The position numbers were made by a program, and so were the translations under genes. Shown in pieces: positions 44,516 to 53,468 of a DNA stretch of 64,000 bases. The notes beneath the pieces are model-generated. The model made no database searches and was not told the origin of the DNA. It worked only from the letters and a program-made list of their open reading frames with translations. Positions within the stretch are counted from its first letter, which is position 1, and each line of letters begins with the position of its first letter. Source of the stretch: Mariniphaga sp041684965 (GTDB lineage: Bacteria; Bacteroidota; Bacteroidia; Bacteroidales; Prolixibacteraceae); assembly GCA_041684965.1 (NCBI GenBank), contig JAWLGR010000007.1, positions 62,001 to 126,000 on the forward strand. The letters run 5' to 3'.

Positions 44516-46594
44516 ATGGTAAACGAAAAACTGTTACATCCTGAAAGCATAGCTATAATTGGGGCATCAAATAATATCATGAAGCCAGGAGGGAAGATTG
44601 TCAGGAATCTGATTGAAAATAACTTTAAGGGAAAGCTGTATGCGGTAAACCATCGTGAAAATGAAATACAGGGAATTCCGGCGTATAAAAAACCGGAAGA
44701 TCTGCCCCCGGTTGATATGGCTGTACTTGCTATTCCGGCTCAGTATTGTCTGCCGGCAGTGAAAGTACTTGCTTCACAGAAAAACACAAAAGCTTTTATA
44801 ATTATTTCTGCAGGATTTGGTGAAATAAGTGAAGAGGGAAAAATACTGGAACGGGAAATGGCAAAAATCGCTGACATGCACCAGGCATGTCTTATAGGTC
44901 CTAACTGCATTGGAGTAATGACACCCTGCCATGCCAGTGTTTTTACCACACCCATACCATCACTCACGCCTGATGGATGTGATTTTATATCCGGTTCCGG
45001 AGCAACTGCAGTATTTATAATTGAGTCAGGAATTCCTAAAGGACTGCGGTTTGCCAATGTTTTTTCTGTGGGTAACAGCGCCCAAACTGGTGTGGAGGAT
45101 TTATTGGAATACCTGGACATCAATTATAAACCAGGCATTAGTCCGTATGTTAAGTTGCTTTACCTTGAAAACATAAACGATCCGGATAAGCTGTTTATAC
45201 ATGCTTCATCACTTATTCGTAAAGGATGTAAGATTGCAGCTATAAAAGCCGGAAGCTCTGCTGCAGGAAGCAGGGCTGCATCTTCACATACAGGTGCTTT
45301 GGCAAGTTCAGATGCTGCCGTGGAGGCACTTTTCCGAAAAGCAGGAATTGTTCGGTGTTATGGCAGGGAAGAACTTACCACAGTAGCCTGTGTTTTTATG
45401 TGTAAGGAACTAAAGGGGAGAAAGCTGGCAATTATTACCCATGCCGGGGGACCGGGCGTAATGCTGACTGATGCCCTGGAAGCGGGGGGACTCAAAATTC
45501 CGCAAATTCCGGATTCATCCGCTAAGCAGCTATTGAAACAAAAATTGTTCAGGGGTTCGTCGGTAGAAAATCCGATTGATTTTTTGGCGACTGGTACAGC
45601 TGAACAGTTAGCAGATATTGTGGATGCCTGTGAGAATGATTTCGATGTTGACGGAATGGCTGTAATATTTGGCAGCCCGGGTCTATTCCCGATTCGGGAT
45701 GTATATGAGGTATTAAATGAAAAAATGCAAAGCTGTAAAAAGCCGTTGTATCCTATACTTCCTTCCATAATGCATGTGAAGGAGGATGTTGCTTATTTTC
45801 TTTCTCATGGAAATGTTAATTTCCCGGACGAGGTATTATTGGGCCGGGCACTTACAAAGGTGATTAATACGCCTCCTCCGGCAATTTCTGAAATATTCCT
45901 GGAAGGCATCAATATAAATAAAGTGAGGAATCTGATCGATAACGCAGCTGATGGTTATCAGCCACCAGAAGTTATCCAGCAATTATTCGATGCCGCAGGT
46001 ATACCCAGAGTAAATGAGGTAGTTGCGAAAAGTGAAACGGAAGCAGTTTTGGCTGCAATGAGTATTGGTTTTCCGGTAGTGATGAAGGTAGTGGGGCCAA
46101 TACACAAAACTGAGATTGGGGGGGTAGTGCTCAATATCAGAAATGTGGATCAGGTAAGAAAGGAATTTCACCATCTAAATGAGCTTCAGCATGCGAAAGG
46201 TGTGTTGGTAGCACAAATGGCTTCAGGAATTGAACTATTTCTTGGTGCAACTTACGAGCCTAAATACGGGCATGTGATACTTTGCGGATTGGGTGGTATT
46301 TATGTGGAGGTGCTTAAAGACATATCCTCCGGATTGGCGCCTCTTTCTTTTCCAGAGGCAGCTTCAATGCTAAGGCAACTGAAATCATGGAAGCTCCTCA
46401 AGGGATACAGGCGACAGAAAGGTATAAATATTGAGAAATTTGAAGAAATAATTGTTCGCCTTTCCAGTCTTTTACGGTATGCCACCGAAATCAGGGAAAT
46501 AGACATTAACCCGATGTTAGGAAATGAAAAAGAAATCCTGGCTGTAGATGCACGCATCCGGATTGAGAGAAGGCAATCGGGGAAGGATTTGTAG
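44516..46594 (+). CDS. ADP-forming acetate-CoA ligase (fused alpha and beta subunits)
   Basis: 692 residues. The alpha part (1-460) has a CoA-binding Rossmann start (SIAIIGASNN), the ligase segment IGPNCIGVMTP and the phosphohistidine His258 in ASSHTGALASSD. The beta part (about 475-690) is an ATP-grasp domain with FPVVMKVVGP, HKTEIGGVVLN, GIELFLGATYEPKYGHVILCG and EIDINPML. The enzyme converts acetyl-CoA, ADP and phosphate to acetate, CoA and ATP, a fermentation step in archaea and some anaerobic bacteria. Both catalytic parts look intact. Related enzymes may use other acyl-CoAs. Confidence 0.93.
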   Translation: MVNEKLLHPESIAIIGASNNIMKPGGKIVRNLIENNFKGKLYAVNHRENEIQGIPAYKKPEDLPPVDMAVLAIPAQYCLPAVKVLASQKNTKAFIIISAGFGEISEEGKILEREMAKIADMHQACLIGPNCIGVMTPCHASVFTTPIPSLTPDGCDFISGSGATAVFIIESGIPKGLRFANVFSVGNSAQTGVEDLLEYLDINYKPGISPYVKLLYLENINDPDKLFIHASSLIRKGCKIAAIKAGSSAAGSRAASSHTGALASSDAAVEALFRKAGIVRCYGREELTTVACVFMCKELKGRKLAIITHAGGPGVMLTDALEAGGLKIPQIPDSSAKQLLKQKLFRGSSVENPIDFLATGTAEQLADIVDACENDFDVDGMAVIFGSPGLFPIRDVYEVLNEKMQSCKKPLYPILPSIMHVKEDVAYFLSHGNVNFPDEVLLGRALTKVINTPPPAISEIFLEGININKVRNLIDNAADGYQPPEVIQQLFDAAGIPRVNEVVAKSETEAVLAAMSIGFPVVMKVVGPIHKTEIGGVVLNIRNVDQVRKEFHHLNELQHAKGVLVAQMASGIELFLGATYEPKYGHVILCGLGGIYVEVLKDISSGLAPLSFPEAASMLRQLKSWKLLKGYRRQKGINIEKFEEIIVRLSSLLRYATEIREIDINPMLGNEKEILAVDARIRIERRQSGKDL

Positions 46595-46660
46595 TAGAAA
46601 ACATATAAATGGAATACCCAAGCTGTTCTTAATGAATGTTGAAATTATAAATTAATTAAG

Positions 46661-47398
46661 ATGATTGATAAACAAAACGAATTTTACTCTTCGATATCAA
46701 AGTATTACGATGAAATCTTCCCTTTCAATCCTGCTCAGTTGAATTTTATTAAACAAAACACCGGGGAGTTGAAGGAAAAGCAAATACTGGATATTGGATG
46801 TGCTACAGGCGAGTTGTCATTTCACCTGGCAGTTGCAGGTTCAGAAGTGATTGGGATTGATTTGAATAATGATTTGCTCAACCGGGCAAAATCTGAAAAA
46901 AGGCATCCGGGTCTCACATTTCATATGGGAAACATGTTGGAGCTGGAATCTCATTTTCATAAAAATCAGTTTGACGCCGTCTTGTGTTTTGGTAATACGC
47001 TGGTACATCTTCCTGATTCATTATCGGTTCTGGATATGTTAAAAGGGGTACGTTCAGTATTGAAATCCGGGGGTGTCTTTCTGCTCCAGATACTCAATTA
47101 TGATTATGTCCTTTCAGAAAAAGTTACTGAATTGCCGGTAATAGAAACTGAGAATATAAAGTTTATCCGTACCTATAAAATTGATGATAATAATTCAATA
47201 ATTCGCTTTAAAACGCGCCTGCAAATTAAAAACGGAGGAACGGATATTGAAAATGAAACATCACTTCTGGCATTGAGAAGCAATGAATTAAAAGTACTGA
47301 TTAAAGATGCAGGATTTGGAAGAAGTGATTTTTTCTCAAATTTTAAAGGAGAACAATTTGGAGGACATCATTTACCTTTGGTAGTCAGAGCAAAATGA
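46661..47398 (+). CDS. Class I SAM-dependent methyltransferase
   Basis: 245 residues with motif I ILDIGCATGELSFHLA (about 41-56), motif II VIGIDLNNDLL, and FDAVLCFGNTLVHLPD. A typical methyltransf-25/UbiE-like cytoplasmic enzyme; the acceptor is unknown. It lies 66 bp after the acetate-CoA ligase and 45 bp before rhaA, in the same direction, but the functions have no evident link. Confidence 0.85.
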   Translation: MIDKQNEFYSSISKYYDEIFPFNPAQLNFIKQNTGELKEKQILDIGCATGELSFHLAVAGSEVIGIDLNNDLLNRAKSEKRHPGLTFHMGNMLELESHFHKNQFDAVLCFGNTLVHLPDSLSVLDMLKGVRSVLKSGGVFLLQILNYDYVLSEKVTELPVIETENIKFIRTYKIDDNNSIIRFKTRLQIKNGGTDIENETSLLALRSNELKVLIKDAGFGRSDFFSNFKGEQFGGHHLPLVVRAK

Positions 47399-47443
47399 CA
47401 AGAGAACAGCAGATAAATTTAACGGACAGCAAAACATAACAGT

Positions 47444-48715
47444 ATGAAGAGCAGTATCATCGGAAAAACGTATGAATTGGCTAAAGAACAGTATTCTGAA
47501 ATGGGAGTGGATACTGATACGGCAATTGAACGGATGAATGAAGTAGTTATAAGCTTGCATTGCTGGCAGACTGATGATGTGGGTGGTTTTGAAAAACCGG
47601 ATGCAAAATTGGGTGGCGGAGGAATTCAGGCAACCGGTAATTATCCGGGTAAGGCCCGATCGATAGAACAAATGCGGGCGGATCTCGAAAAGGTGATGCA
47701 ACTGGTTCCAGGTATTCAACGCGTAAATCTTCATGCTATTTACGGAGAGTTTGGAGGAAAGAAAATCGACCGGGATGCTATTGATGTGAAACATTTCCAG
47801 GGGTGGATTGATTGGGCAAAAGAACTGGATATAGGGCTTGATTTTAACGGAACTTATTTTTCGCATCCCAAATCCGACAATGGCTATACATTATCTTCCA
47901 AAAATGAAGACATTCGCAGGTTTTGGGTGGAGCACATGAAACGTTGTCGTGAAATAGGAGCGGAGATGGGAAAACAGCTTGAAACACCCTGTGTTCACAA
48001 TACCTGGATTCCTGATGGTTCCAAAGACGTTCCGATTGACAGGAACGGTTACCGGACGCAGCTTAAAAAATCACTCGATGAGGGTTTTGAAAAGAAGTTT
48101 TCAAAAAAGTACCTGAAAGATGCTGTAGAAAGTAAGTTGTTTGGGATAGGAGCAGAATCAATGACTGTTGGTACACATGATTTTTACCTGGGCTATGCCA
48201 TTAAAAACAATAAACTGATTTGTCTTGATAATGGTCATTTTCATCCTACTGAACAGGTGGGTGATAAGTTAACTTCATGTCTTCAATTTCTTGACGAACT
48301 GCTGCTTCATATTACACGTCCGGTGCGCTGGGATTCCGATCATGTGGTTACCCTTAACGAGGAAGTTCAGTTGATTGCTTCTGAAATCGTACGTAATAAC
48401 TTCTTTGATCGTATCTGTACCGGGCTTGATTTTTTTGATGCTTCTATTAACAGGATTGGAGCTTATGTAATTGGTACACGTGCTGTTCAAAAAGCTTTTT
48501 TAATTGCACTCCTGGAACCCACTAAACGATTATTGGAATTGGAAGAGGAGGGAAATTTTTTTGAACGGCTTGCTTTGCTTGAAGAGTTGAAAACAAAACC
48601 ATTTGGTGCTGTTTGGGATTATTATTGTACATTAAAAGATGTTCCTGCTGGTGAAGCATATATTGATGAGGTTAAAAAGTATGAAAAGGAGGTACTGAGC
48701 AAAAGGGAAATGTAG
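47444..48715 (+). CDS. rhaA: L-rhamnose isomerase
   Basis: 423 residues, the family's usual length. The profile is clear over the whole protein: VVISLHCWQTDDVGGFE, GGGIQATGNYPGKAR, VNLHAIYGEFGG, LDFNGTYFSHPK, CVHNTWIPDGSKD, GTHDFYLGYAIKN, CLDNGHFHPTEQ and RWDSDHVVTL, with the metal-binding Glu/Asp/His residues present. It converts L-rhamnose to L-rhamnulose. No rhamnulokinase, aldolase or permease is next to it, so the rest of the pathway lies outside the window. It fits with the uronate/rhamnose-type glycan enzymes elsewhere in the window, though this link is inference. Confidence 0.97.
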   Translation: MKSSIIGKTYELAKEQYSEMGVDTDTAIERMNEVVISLHCWQTDDVGGFEKPDAKLGGGGIQATGNYPGKARSIEQMRADLEKVMQLVPGIQRVNLHAIYGEFGGKKIDRDAIDVKHFQGWIDWAKELDIGLDFNGTYFSHPKSDNGYTLSSKNEDIRRFWVEHMKRCREIGAEMGKQLETPCVHNTWIPDGSKDVPIDRNGYRTQLKKSLDEGFEKKFSKKYLKDAVESKLFGIGAESMTVGTHDFYLGYAIKNNKLICLDNGHFHPTEQVGDKLTSCLQFLDELLLHITRPVRWDSDHVVTLNEEVQLIASEIVRNNFFDRICTGLDFFDASINRIGAYVIGTRAVQKAFLIALLEPTKRLLELEEEGNFFERLALLEELKTKPFGAVWDYYCTLKDVPAGEAYIDEVKKYEKEVLSKREM

Positions 48716-48886
48716 AAATGATAGTGGATGGTTTCTGTAAGAATAACTTTATTAACAGATTGTTTTATAAATGAAAAGGCTCAGTTCTTTTAAAATTTCA
48801 TATACCTGTTTAAGTTTAATTGATTTGAAATTTATATAATGATGTCAAAAAATACTTTTTAATTTTGTGCCCGGAGATTACTATTG

Positions 48887-49819
48887 ATGAGTAGAGGGAA
48901 AAGTAAATACAATCTGATTACAATATTGGGACCTACAGCCACAGGAAAAACCAAATTGGCATCTCATCTAGCTGAAAGAATTAACGGCGAGATAATATCG
49001 GGCGATTCACGGCAGGTATATCGTGGTATGGATATCGGAACAGGTAAGGATTATATCGACTACTTTGTGAATGGTGTTGAAGTTCCATCGCATCTGGTAG
49101 ATATAGAAGATCCGGGAAAACATTACAATGTCTATCGATTTCAAACTGATTTTGGGATTGTTTTTGATGACATCAGGGCAAGAGGAAAATTTCCGGTGCT
49201 GTGTGGAGGCAGTGGTTTGTATCTTGAAGCGGTACTTAAAGATTACAGGCTTATACAGGTTCCTCCAAACCAGGTACTAAGAAGGGAACTGGAAGGAAAA
49301 TCATTGGAAGAGCTGTCGGATATTTTAAAACAATTAAAACCCAGGCTCCATAATAAAACTGATATTGAAACCGACAGACGTGCTGTCCGTGCTATCGAAA
49401 TCGAGCTATACTATCGTGAACATAAGGATGCAGAATCTGAAGCATCAGCTATTCAAAGCCTGAATGTGGGTGTGAAGGTTGACAGGGAGGTTCGTCGTAA
49501 CCGGATTTCAAAAAGATTGAAGCAGCGTCTGGAAGAAGGAATGATTGAGGAAGTACAGCGACTGCTCGATTCGGGATTGACTCCTGAACAATTAATTTAC
49601 TATGGTCTTGAATACAAGTATCTGACTTTATACCTGACAGGAAAGATGGGCTACCAGGAAATGAATGAAAGACTTGAAATTGCTATCCATCAGTTTGCCA
49701 AGCGTCAAATGACCTGGTTCCGCGGAATGGAAAAAAGAGGAACAAAAATATTCTGGATTGATGGTTTGTTATCTTTGGAAGAAAAAGTGAATCATATACT
49801 GAAGCTGTTTGTCAGTTAG
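48887..49819 (+). CDS. miaA: tRNA dimethylallyltransferase MiaA
   Basis: 310 residues from ATG 48887 (an in-frame TTG precedes it), with a GGAGA site at 48873-48877. The P-loop GPTATGKTKLA, the SGDSRQVYRGMDIGTGK block, VLCGGSGLYLEAVL, and the C-terminal QFAKRQMTWFRG are all present. It transfers a dimethylallyl group to A37 of UNN-reading tRNAs. A -7 element TAATTTTG lies at 48860-48867. The C-terminal Glu/Asp-rich segment (HKDAESEASAIQ) is less conserved, as in other second copies of MiaA in Bacteroidota; whether another copy exists cannot be seen here. Confidence 0.95.
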   Translation: MSRGKSKYNLITILGPTATGKTKLASHLAERINGEIISGDSRQVYRGMDIGTGKDYIDYFVNGVEVPSHLVDIEDPGKHYNVYRFQTDFGIVFDDIRARGKFPVLCGGSGLYLEAVLKDYRLIQVPPNQVLRRELEGKSLEELSDILKQLKPRLHNKTDIETDRRAVRAIEIELYYREHKDAESEASAIQSLNVGVKVDREVRRNRISKRLKQRLEEGMIEEVQRLLDSGLTPEQLIYYGLEYKYLTLYLTGKMGYQEMNERLEIAIHQFAKRQMTWFRGMEKRGTKIFWIDGLLSLEEKVNHILKLFVS

Positions 49820-49826
49820 AATTCAT

Positions 49827-50561
49827 TTAAGATTTTCTTTTTTGCCAAATTAAGAGGGTTCTTATAAGATCGCTTCCATCACTTTCCCGCACAACACTGC
49901 AGAAGTGCTTTAATATGCCGGCTTGCTGCCTTTTGACTGCCAGCCGGTCTGTTGGAAGTCCCTCCTTCAGGAAATTAATTTCAAATGCAACCAATTCATG
50001 TTTTTCATGGAAATCAAATGTGTAATCATCAATAATGCGTTCGATGTACCTGCCGCTGTTGAAATGCTGGTTAATATCAATTTCATTAAACAAAACAGGA
50101 GTAAAAAATAATTGCTCATCCGATACCGGTGATTGTATTTTTGATGCATTATTGCCAAATACACTTTCAGCATATTCGGGAAACTCCCTGAAATTTGAAA
50201 GACGTACAATTCGTTTGGTAACAGAATCAAGTATAAGCCAGCTGCTTGTTGACTGAATAATAGGATTTCCGCTTTTATCAATAAAATTAAAATCACGGTA
50301 TCCAAAAAAGCCATCGGTTCCACGGGACCAGGTTTCGATGCTGAATTCTTCAGTCCATACAGGACGTCGGATTATTTTAACCTTAATTCTTGAAAGTACC
50401 CAATATTGGTTTTTTTCTTTCAACTGGTTATAGCCAAAACCCAACAGGTTGGCATGTTCCCAGGCAATCTCCTGCATTTGATAGAACATAAAGGAAGTGG
50501 AAAGTTTTCCAAACCGATTGATAAAATAAGATTTGGTTGTGATGTGGTTGATGTGTTTCAT
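49827..50561 (-). CDS. Acyl-ACP thioesterase (FatA/FatB-like)
   Basis: 244 residues, a double hot-dog protein of the PF01643 type. The N-half has WVLSRIKVKIIRRPVWTEEFSIETWSRG, the C-half the catalytic-site pattern EIDINQHFNSGRYIERIID, which matches the D-N-H-N pattern of plant and bacterial FAT enzymes. It releases free fatty acids from acyl-ACP in the cytoplasm. It converges with miaA, 7 bp apart, and is divergent from map. Confidence 0.9.
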   Translation of the reverse strand: MKHINHITTKSYFINRFGKLSTSFMFYQMQEIAWEHANLLGFGYNQLKEKNQYWVLSRIKVKIIRRPVWTEEFSIETWSRGTDGFFGYRDFNFIDKSGNPIIQSTSSWLILDSVTKRIVRLSNFREFPEYAESVFGNNASKIQSPVSDEQLFFTPVLFNEIDINQHFNSGRYIERIIDDYTFDFHEKHELVAFEINFLKEGLPTDRLAVKRQQAGILKHFCSVVRESDGSDLIRTLLIWQKRKS

Positions 50562-50723
50562 TTTCTATTTTTTATTTTAATAAATTCTTTTTTATGTTGC
50601 AGGCAGTGTTTAATAGTTAGAATTCCAGAAACTAAAACTTTTAGGCAAATTTATTGTTCGGTTTTGAAATACCATTGTAAATAACCAATTTTGCAGTGAA
50701 ATTAAACAAGAGGATAACAGGAT

Positions 50724-51503
50724 ATGGGTGGGATTATAATCAAAACTCCGGAGCAAATAGAAGGAATTAGGAAAAGTTGTAAGTTGGCTGCTGAAACCCT
50801 TGATTATGCTGCACAATTTGTAATGGCAGGAGTTACTACCGGATATATTGATTCACAGATAGAAAAGTTTATAGTTGAACATAAGGCCATTCCTGCCACA
50901 AAAGGTTACAATGGATATCCCAAAGCGAGTTGTATTTCTCTTAATGAAGTTGTTTGTCATGGCATACCATCCACCCAGACTCTATTGAAAGAAGGCGATA
51001 TAGTAAATATTGACGTAACTACTATTCTTGACGGTTATTATGGCGACACCTCCCGCATGTTCTGGATAGGTGAAATATCTCACGGAGCCAGAAATCTTAT
51101 TGACGTTACCCGCCATTGTCTTGATTTGGGCATCTGGCAGGTAAAGCCGGATAATCAATTTGGTAACATTGGTTTTGTAATCAACCGGTATGCAACAGCA
51201 AAAGGTTATAGTGTAGTCTATGAATTTTGTGGACATGGAGTTGGATTGAAATTTCACGAAGAACCACAAGTTGATCATACTTCACGGCGCAATAAGGGAC
51301 CAAAAATGAAACCGGGTATGATTTTTACCATTGAACCTATGATTAATCAGGGACGTGCAGCAACTATATTAGACAGGGCTGACGGATGGACTGCCCGTAC
51401 AATCGATAATAAATTGTCTGCACAGTTCGAACATACGGTTTTAGTTACAGAAAGTGGGGTAGAGGTGCTTACTGATATTCATGATGAGTATCCCGTAAAA
51501 TAA
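50724..51503 (+). CDS. map: Type I methionine aminopeptidase
   Basis: 259 residues with all five metal ligands recognisable: VNIDVTTILDGYYGDTSRMF (two Asp), HGVGLKFHEEP (His), FTIEPMI (Glu) and AQFEHTVLV (Glu). It removes the initiator methionine of new proteins. In many Bacteroidota map lies in the secY-infA ribosomal region; here it is alone between the thioesterase and the repeat-protein gene, so it could be a second copy. Confidence 0.96.
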   Translation: MGGIIIKTPEQIEGIRKSCKLAAETLDYAAQFVMAGVTTGYIDSQIEKFIVEHKAIPATKGYNGYPKASCISLNEVVCHGIPSTQTLLKEGDIVNIDVTTILDGYYGDTSRMFWIGEISHGARNLIDVTRHCLDLGIWQVKPDNQFGNIGFVINRYATAKGYSVVYEFCGHGVGLKFHEEPQVDHTSRRNKGPKMKPGMIFTIEPMINQGRAATILDRADGWTARTIDNKLSAQFEHTVLVTESGVEVLTDIHDEYPVK

Positions 51504-51531
51504 AAAAACCGGCAGAAATACCGGTTTTTTT
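51502..51531. terminator. Bidirectional terminator between map and the repeat-protein gene
   Basis: AAAAACCGG (51504-51512) and CCGGTTTTT (51521-51529) pair perfectly around eight bases and have A and T tracts on both sides. It serves both converging genes. Confidence 0.85.
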
Positions 51532-51548
51532 AGTTTTCACGACTTTGT

Positions 51549-52367
51549 TTATTCTGTTTTCAGTTTTCTGTCCCAATATCTTTTATTAACCATCCAGTTT
51601 TCCAGTTGCAGTTCCGGTTCTTCTGTATCAGCTAATATAAAAATAAAGGTTAGGCCGGAATCAGCATCTTTATACTCAATTGTTGTTAAACGTTTGGCTG
51701 GGCCTGTGGATGTCATTGCAAGCGTTTCTTCGGTTGTTTTTTCGTTTGAGATGCTGTTAAATGTAGTGTCAATAACCATCCATTTTTCCAGTTTCAATGT
51801 TTTTTCTATTTCGGTTTCCAAATCAGGAATGCTATAAAAAACATTGTTATTCAGCATCCATTCCTCAATATTTAAAACTCCCTCTGCTTCATTATTCATT
51901 GAGTATGCAAAAATAAAGTTTTCGGTGACTGTCATCCAGCTTTCCAGTTCCAGAGCTTTTTCCATTTCAAGTTCATAGAAAAAGTCCGGCATAAAATTGC
52001 TTTCGTTTTTCATCCATTCTGCTAAGTTCAGTGTTCCTTCACTTTCTGCTGCCAGATCATAGCCAGCTGTAAACATGTCTGCATCTGTCATCCAGCTTTC
52101 CAATTTCAGAGCAGCTTCATTAGCAGCTTCCAATTCAAAAGAATGGTAAAAATTGTTTTTGTTGAGCATCCAGTTTTCCAGGTTCATCTCAGCATCCCGT
52201 TCCGAGGCTAACATTTCAGTAAAAGTTTCTGCTCCTGTATTAAGACTGGATTTTTTCTCAGTTGCAACTGCTTTTGAACTCAAAAACATAACTGCGGCAA
52301 TTAAAACGATTAAGTTGGCCAGTGAAGTTAATTTTGTTTTTTGTAATTTGCTGTCTCTTGTTTTCAT
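51549..52367 (-). CDS. Exported protein of exact 26-residue WM repeats (uncharacterised)
   Basis: 272 residues with a signal peptide (hydrophobic 16-30). From residue 61 to 216 there are six repeats of exactly 26 residues, each with an LxLExWM-like core; the Trp residues are 66, 92, 118, 144, 170 and 196. A seventh core (LQLENWMVNKRYW, Trp258) comes 62 residues later, after a different segment with TTIEYKDADSGLTFIFILAD. Odd copies resemble each other (LNLENWMLN..NFY) and even copies each other (LKLESWMTD..MF), so the true unit is 52 residues, three times. The composition is very acidic, with no Cys and few Lys within the repeats. I do not know a named family. A perfect palindrome overlaps its promoter, and its RBS is unusually strong. 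Confidence 0.8.
   Translation of the reverse strand: MKTRDSKLQKTKLTSLANLIVLIAAVMFLSSKAVATEKKSSLNTGAETFTEMLASERDAEMNLENWMLNKNNFYHSFELEAANEAALKLESWMTDADMFTAGYDLAAESEGTLNLAEWMKNESNFMPDFFYELEMEKALELESWMTVTENFIFAYSMNNEAEGVLNIEEWMLNNNVFYSIPDLETEIEKTLKLEKWMVIDTTFNSISNEKTTEETLAMTSTGPAKRLTTIEYKDADSGLTFIFILADTEEPELQLENWMVNKRYWDRKLKTE
51720..52187 (-). repeat. Six 78-bp tandem repeats coding for the WM motif
   Basis: Six in-frame units of 78 bp each, in three pairs of 156 bp. The Trp codons lie at exact 78-bp steps (residues 66 to 196). The unit is conserved mostly at protein level; the DNA copies have diverged, so this is an old array kept by selection rather than a recent expansion. Confidence 0.7.
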
Positions 52368-52374
52368 GACTTTG

Positions 52375-52381
52375 TCCTCCT
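52375..52381 (-). promoter_or_regulatory. Unusually strong ribosome binding site (AGGAGGA) of the repeat-protein gene
   Basis: AGGAGGA ends seven bases before the ATG at 52367. Almost all other genes in the window lack a Shine-Dalgarno site of this strength, as is usual for Bacteroidota, so this one suggests high expression. Confidence 0.75.
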
Positions 52382-52518
52382 GTTTTCTGATTAATTTCTT
52401 TATTTTTTTAATTCCTGTTTTTTGCTTTCAGCTTTAAGACGCCTGAATTTTTATTTCGTTACATTTTTATAGAACTTTTTTTTATCATGTACTCTTTTTA
52501 ACCTCGTTGTTTGCATTA

Positions 52519-52558
52519 CAAATATACAAATAAAAACTAATACTATGCAATGCATAGT
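52519..52558 (-). promoter_or_regulatory. Promoter of the repeat-protein gene with overlapping perfect palindrome
   Basis: On the minus strand TATATTTG (52519-52526, consensus TAnnTTTG) lies 21 bp after a TTG (52548-52550). The -33 area is covered by the 17-base palindrome ACTATGCA-A-TGCATAGT (52542-52558), a good operator shape. The leader before the start codon is about 145 nt. Confidence 0.6.
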
Positions 52559-52690
52559 TCTAAATTTTTTTCCAATATTTTGAAATTTAAATGTAATAAT
52601 CTATTTTTCAGTTTTTTACAAGTTATGAAAATTGTTAATATTTTTTACCAGGTAACAGAATTTCTGATGGAAACATATGTATTGGATGTT

Positions 52691-52728
52691 AAAAATCCCG
52701 GTCTCTATGAATTAAGGCCGGGATTTTT
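52691..52728. terminator. Terminator of the OsmC gene
   Basis: AAAAATCCCGG (52691-52701) pairs perfectly with CCGGGATTTTT (52718-52728); on the minus strand it lies 17 bp past the OsmC stop codon. Confidence 0.85.
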
Positions 52729-52744
52729 AACTGGATCAATCACT

Positions 52745-53308
52745 TCATTCATCCAGAACTACATCTACGCGGGTACCATTTGTTACAACATCATAAACAG
52801 GTGACATTTCAGTAAACGACAACAATTCCTGTTTTTGAGTATCGGTAAGATCACCATTAATTTTAAAAGATACTCTGATTTGCTGATAACCGTTTCGTAC
52901 CTGATCATTTAATCCAAGGAAACCCTGGACGTCCAAATCACCTTCAAATTTAGACTCAATACTGTCAATTTCAATTCCTCTTGCAGCTGCATGAAGTGCC
53001 ATTGTTGTGGTCATACAACCAGATAATGCTGAAAGGAGGTATTCAACAGGATTTGCTCCTTCATTATGGCCCAGTAGAATGGGTGGTTCACCATTGTCAA
53101 ATACCCAGGCTTTTTTACGGGAAGTATCTTCCTGACCACCACCATAAAAATCTTTAACTGTTGCCTGATTGTGTCCTCCGGTTACCCATTTGTTTTTTAC
53201 ACGAAATTTAAATTTAGCTATCTCAGGATTTTCCTGAATTGCATTTACTGTTCCGATAATTTCTTCTGATTTGAACCCATTTACTGCTGATTTACTAATT
53301 GTTTTCAT
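52745..53308 (-). CDS. OsmC/Ohr-family protein
   Basis: 187 residues with the OsmC fold pattern: GGGQEDTSRKKAWVFDNGEPPILLG, the first Cys in SALSGCMTTTMALHAAARG, and FTEMSPVYDVVTNG at the place of the second peroxidatic Cys, where a Met-Ser is found instead. OsmC/Ohr proteins reduce organic hydroperoxides with two cysteines; with only one retained, this one is probably of the YhfA/one-Cys type with unknown chemistry. It is divergent from the sigma-54 activator and shares a 160-bp control region with it. Confidence 0.85.
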   Translation of the reverse strand: MKTISKSAVNGFKSEEIIGTVNAIQENPEIAKFKFRVKNKWVTGGHNQATVKDFYGGGQEDTSRKKAWVFDNGEPPILLGHNEGANPVEYLLSALSGCMTTTMALHAAARGIEIDSIESKFEGDLDVQGFLGLNDQVRNGYQQIRVSFKINGDLTDTQKQELLSFTEMSPVYDVVTNGTRVDVVLDE

Positions 53309-53415
53309 CGCTTTAAATTTTAAAATTAAACAAACTGTATTTTTATAGCCAATGGATATGCCGTAAAGTTAAAGTATTGGCAGACAGGAATATAATTGAA
53401 GAAATGATTCCCGAT

Positions 53416-53455
53416 ATTTCGTTATTCCTGAAATTTCGTTAACTTTAATTCGTAA
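53416..53455. repeat. Direct repeats ATTTCGTTA before the sigma-54 activator gene
   Basis: ATTTCGTTA occurs at 53416-53424 and 53433-53441, 17 bp apart, with a related ATTCGTAA at 53448-53455. They end 14 bp before the activator's start codon and lie in the region shared with the divergent osmC gene. They could be binding sites for a regulator, perhaps the activator itself. Confidence 0.35.
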
Positions 53456-53468
53456 ATAAGTATATGTT

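Larger units (their letters stand above)
52368..52744. other. 377-bp gap holding the repeat-gene control region and the OsmC terminator
   Basis: From left to right: strong RBS (52375-52381), a long leader, a -7/-33 promoter with an overlapping palindrome (52519-52558), and the terminator at 52691-52728. The 140 bases between 52381 and 52519 show no further gene. Confidence 0.6.
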
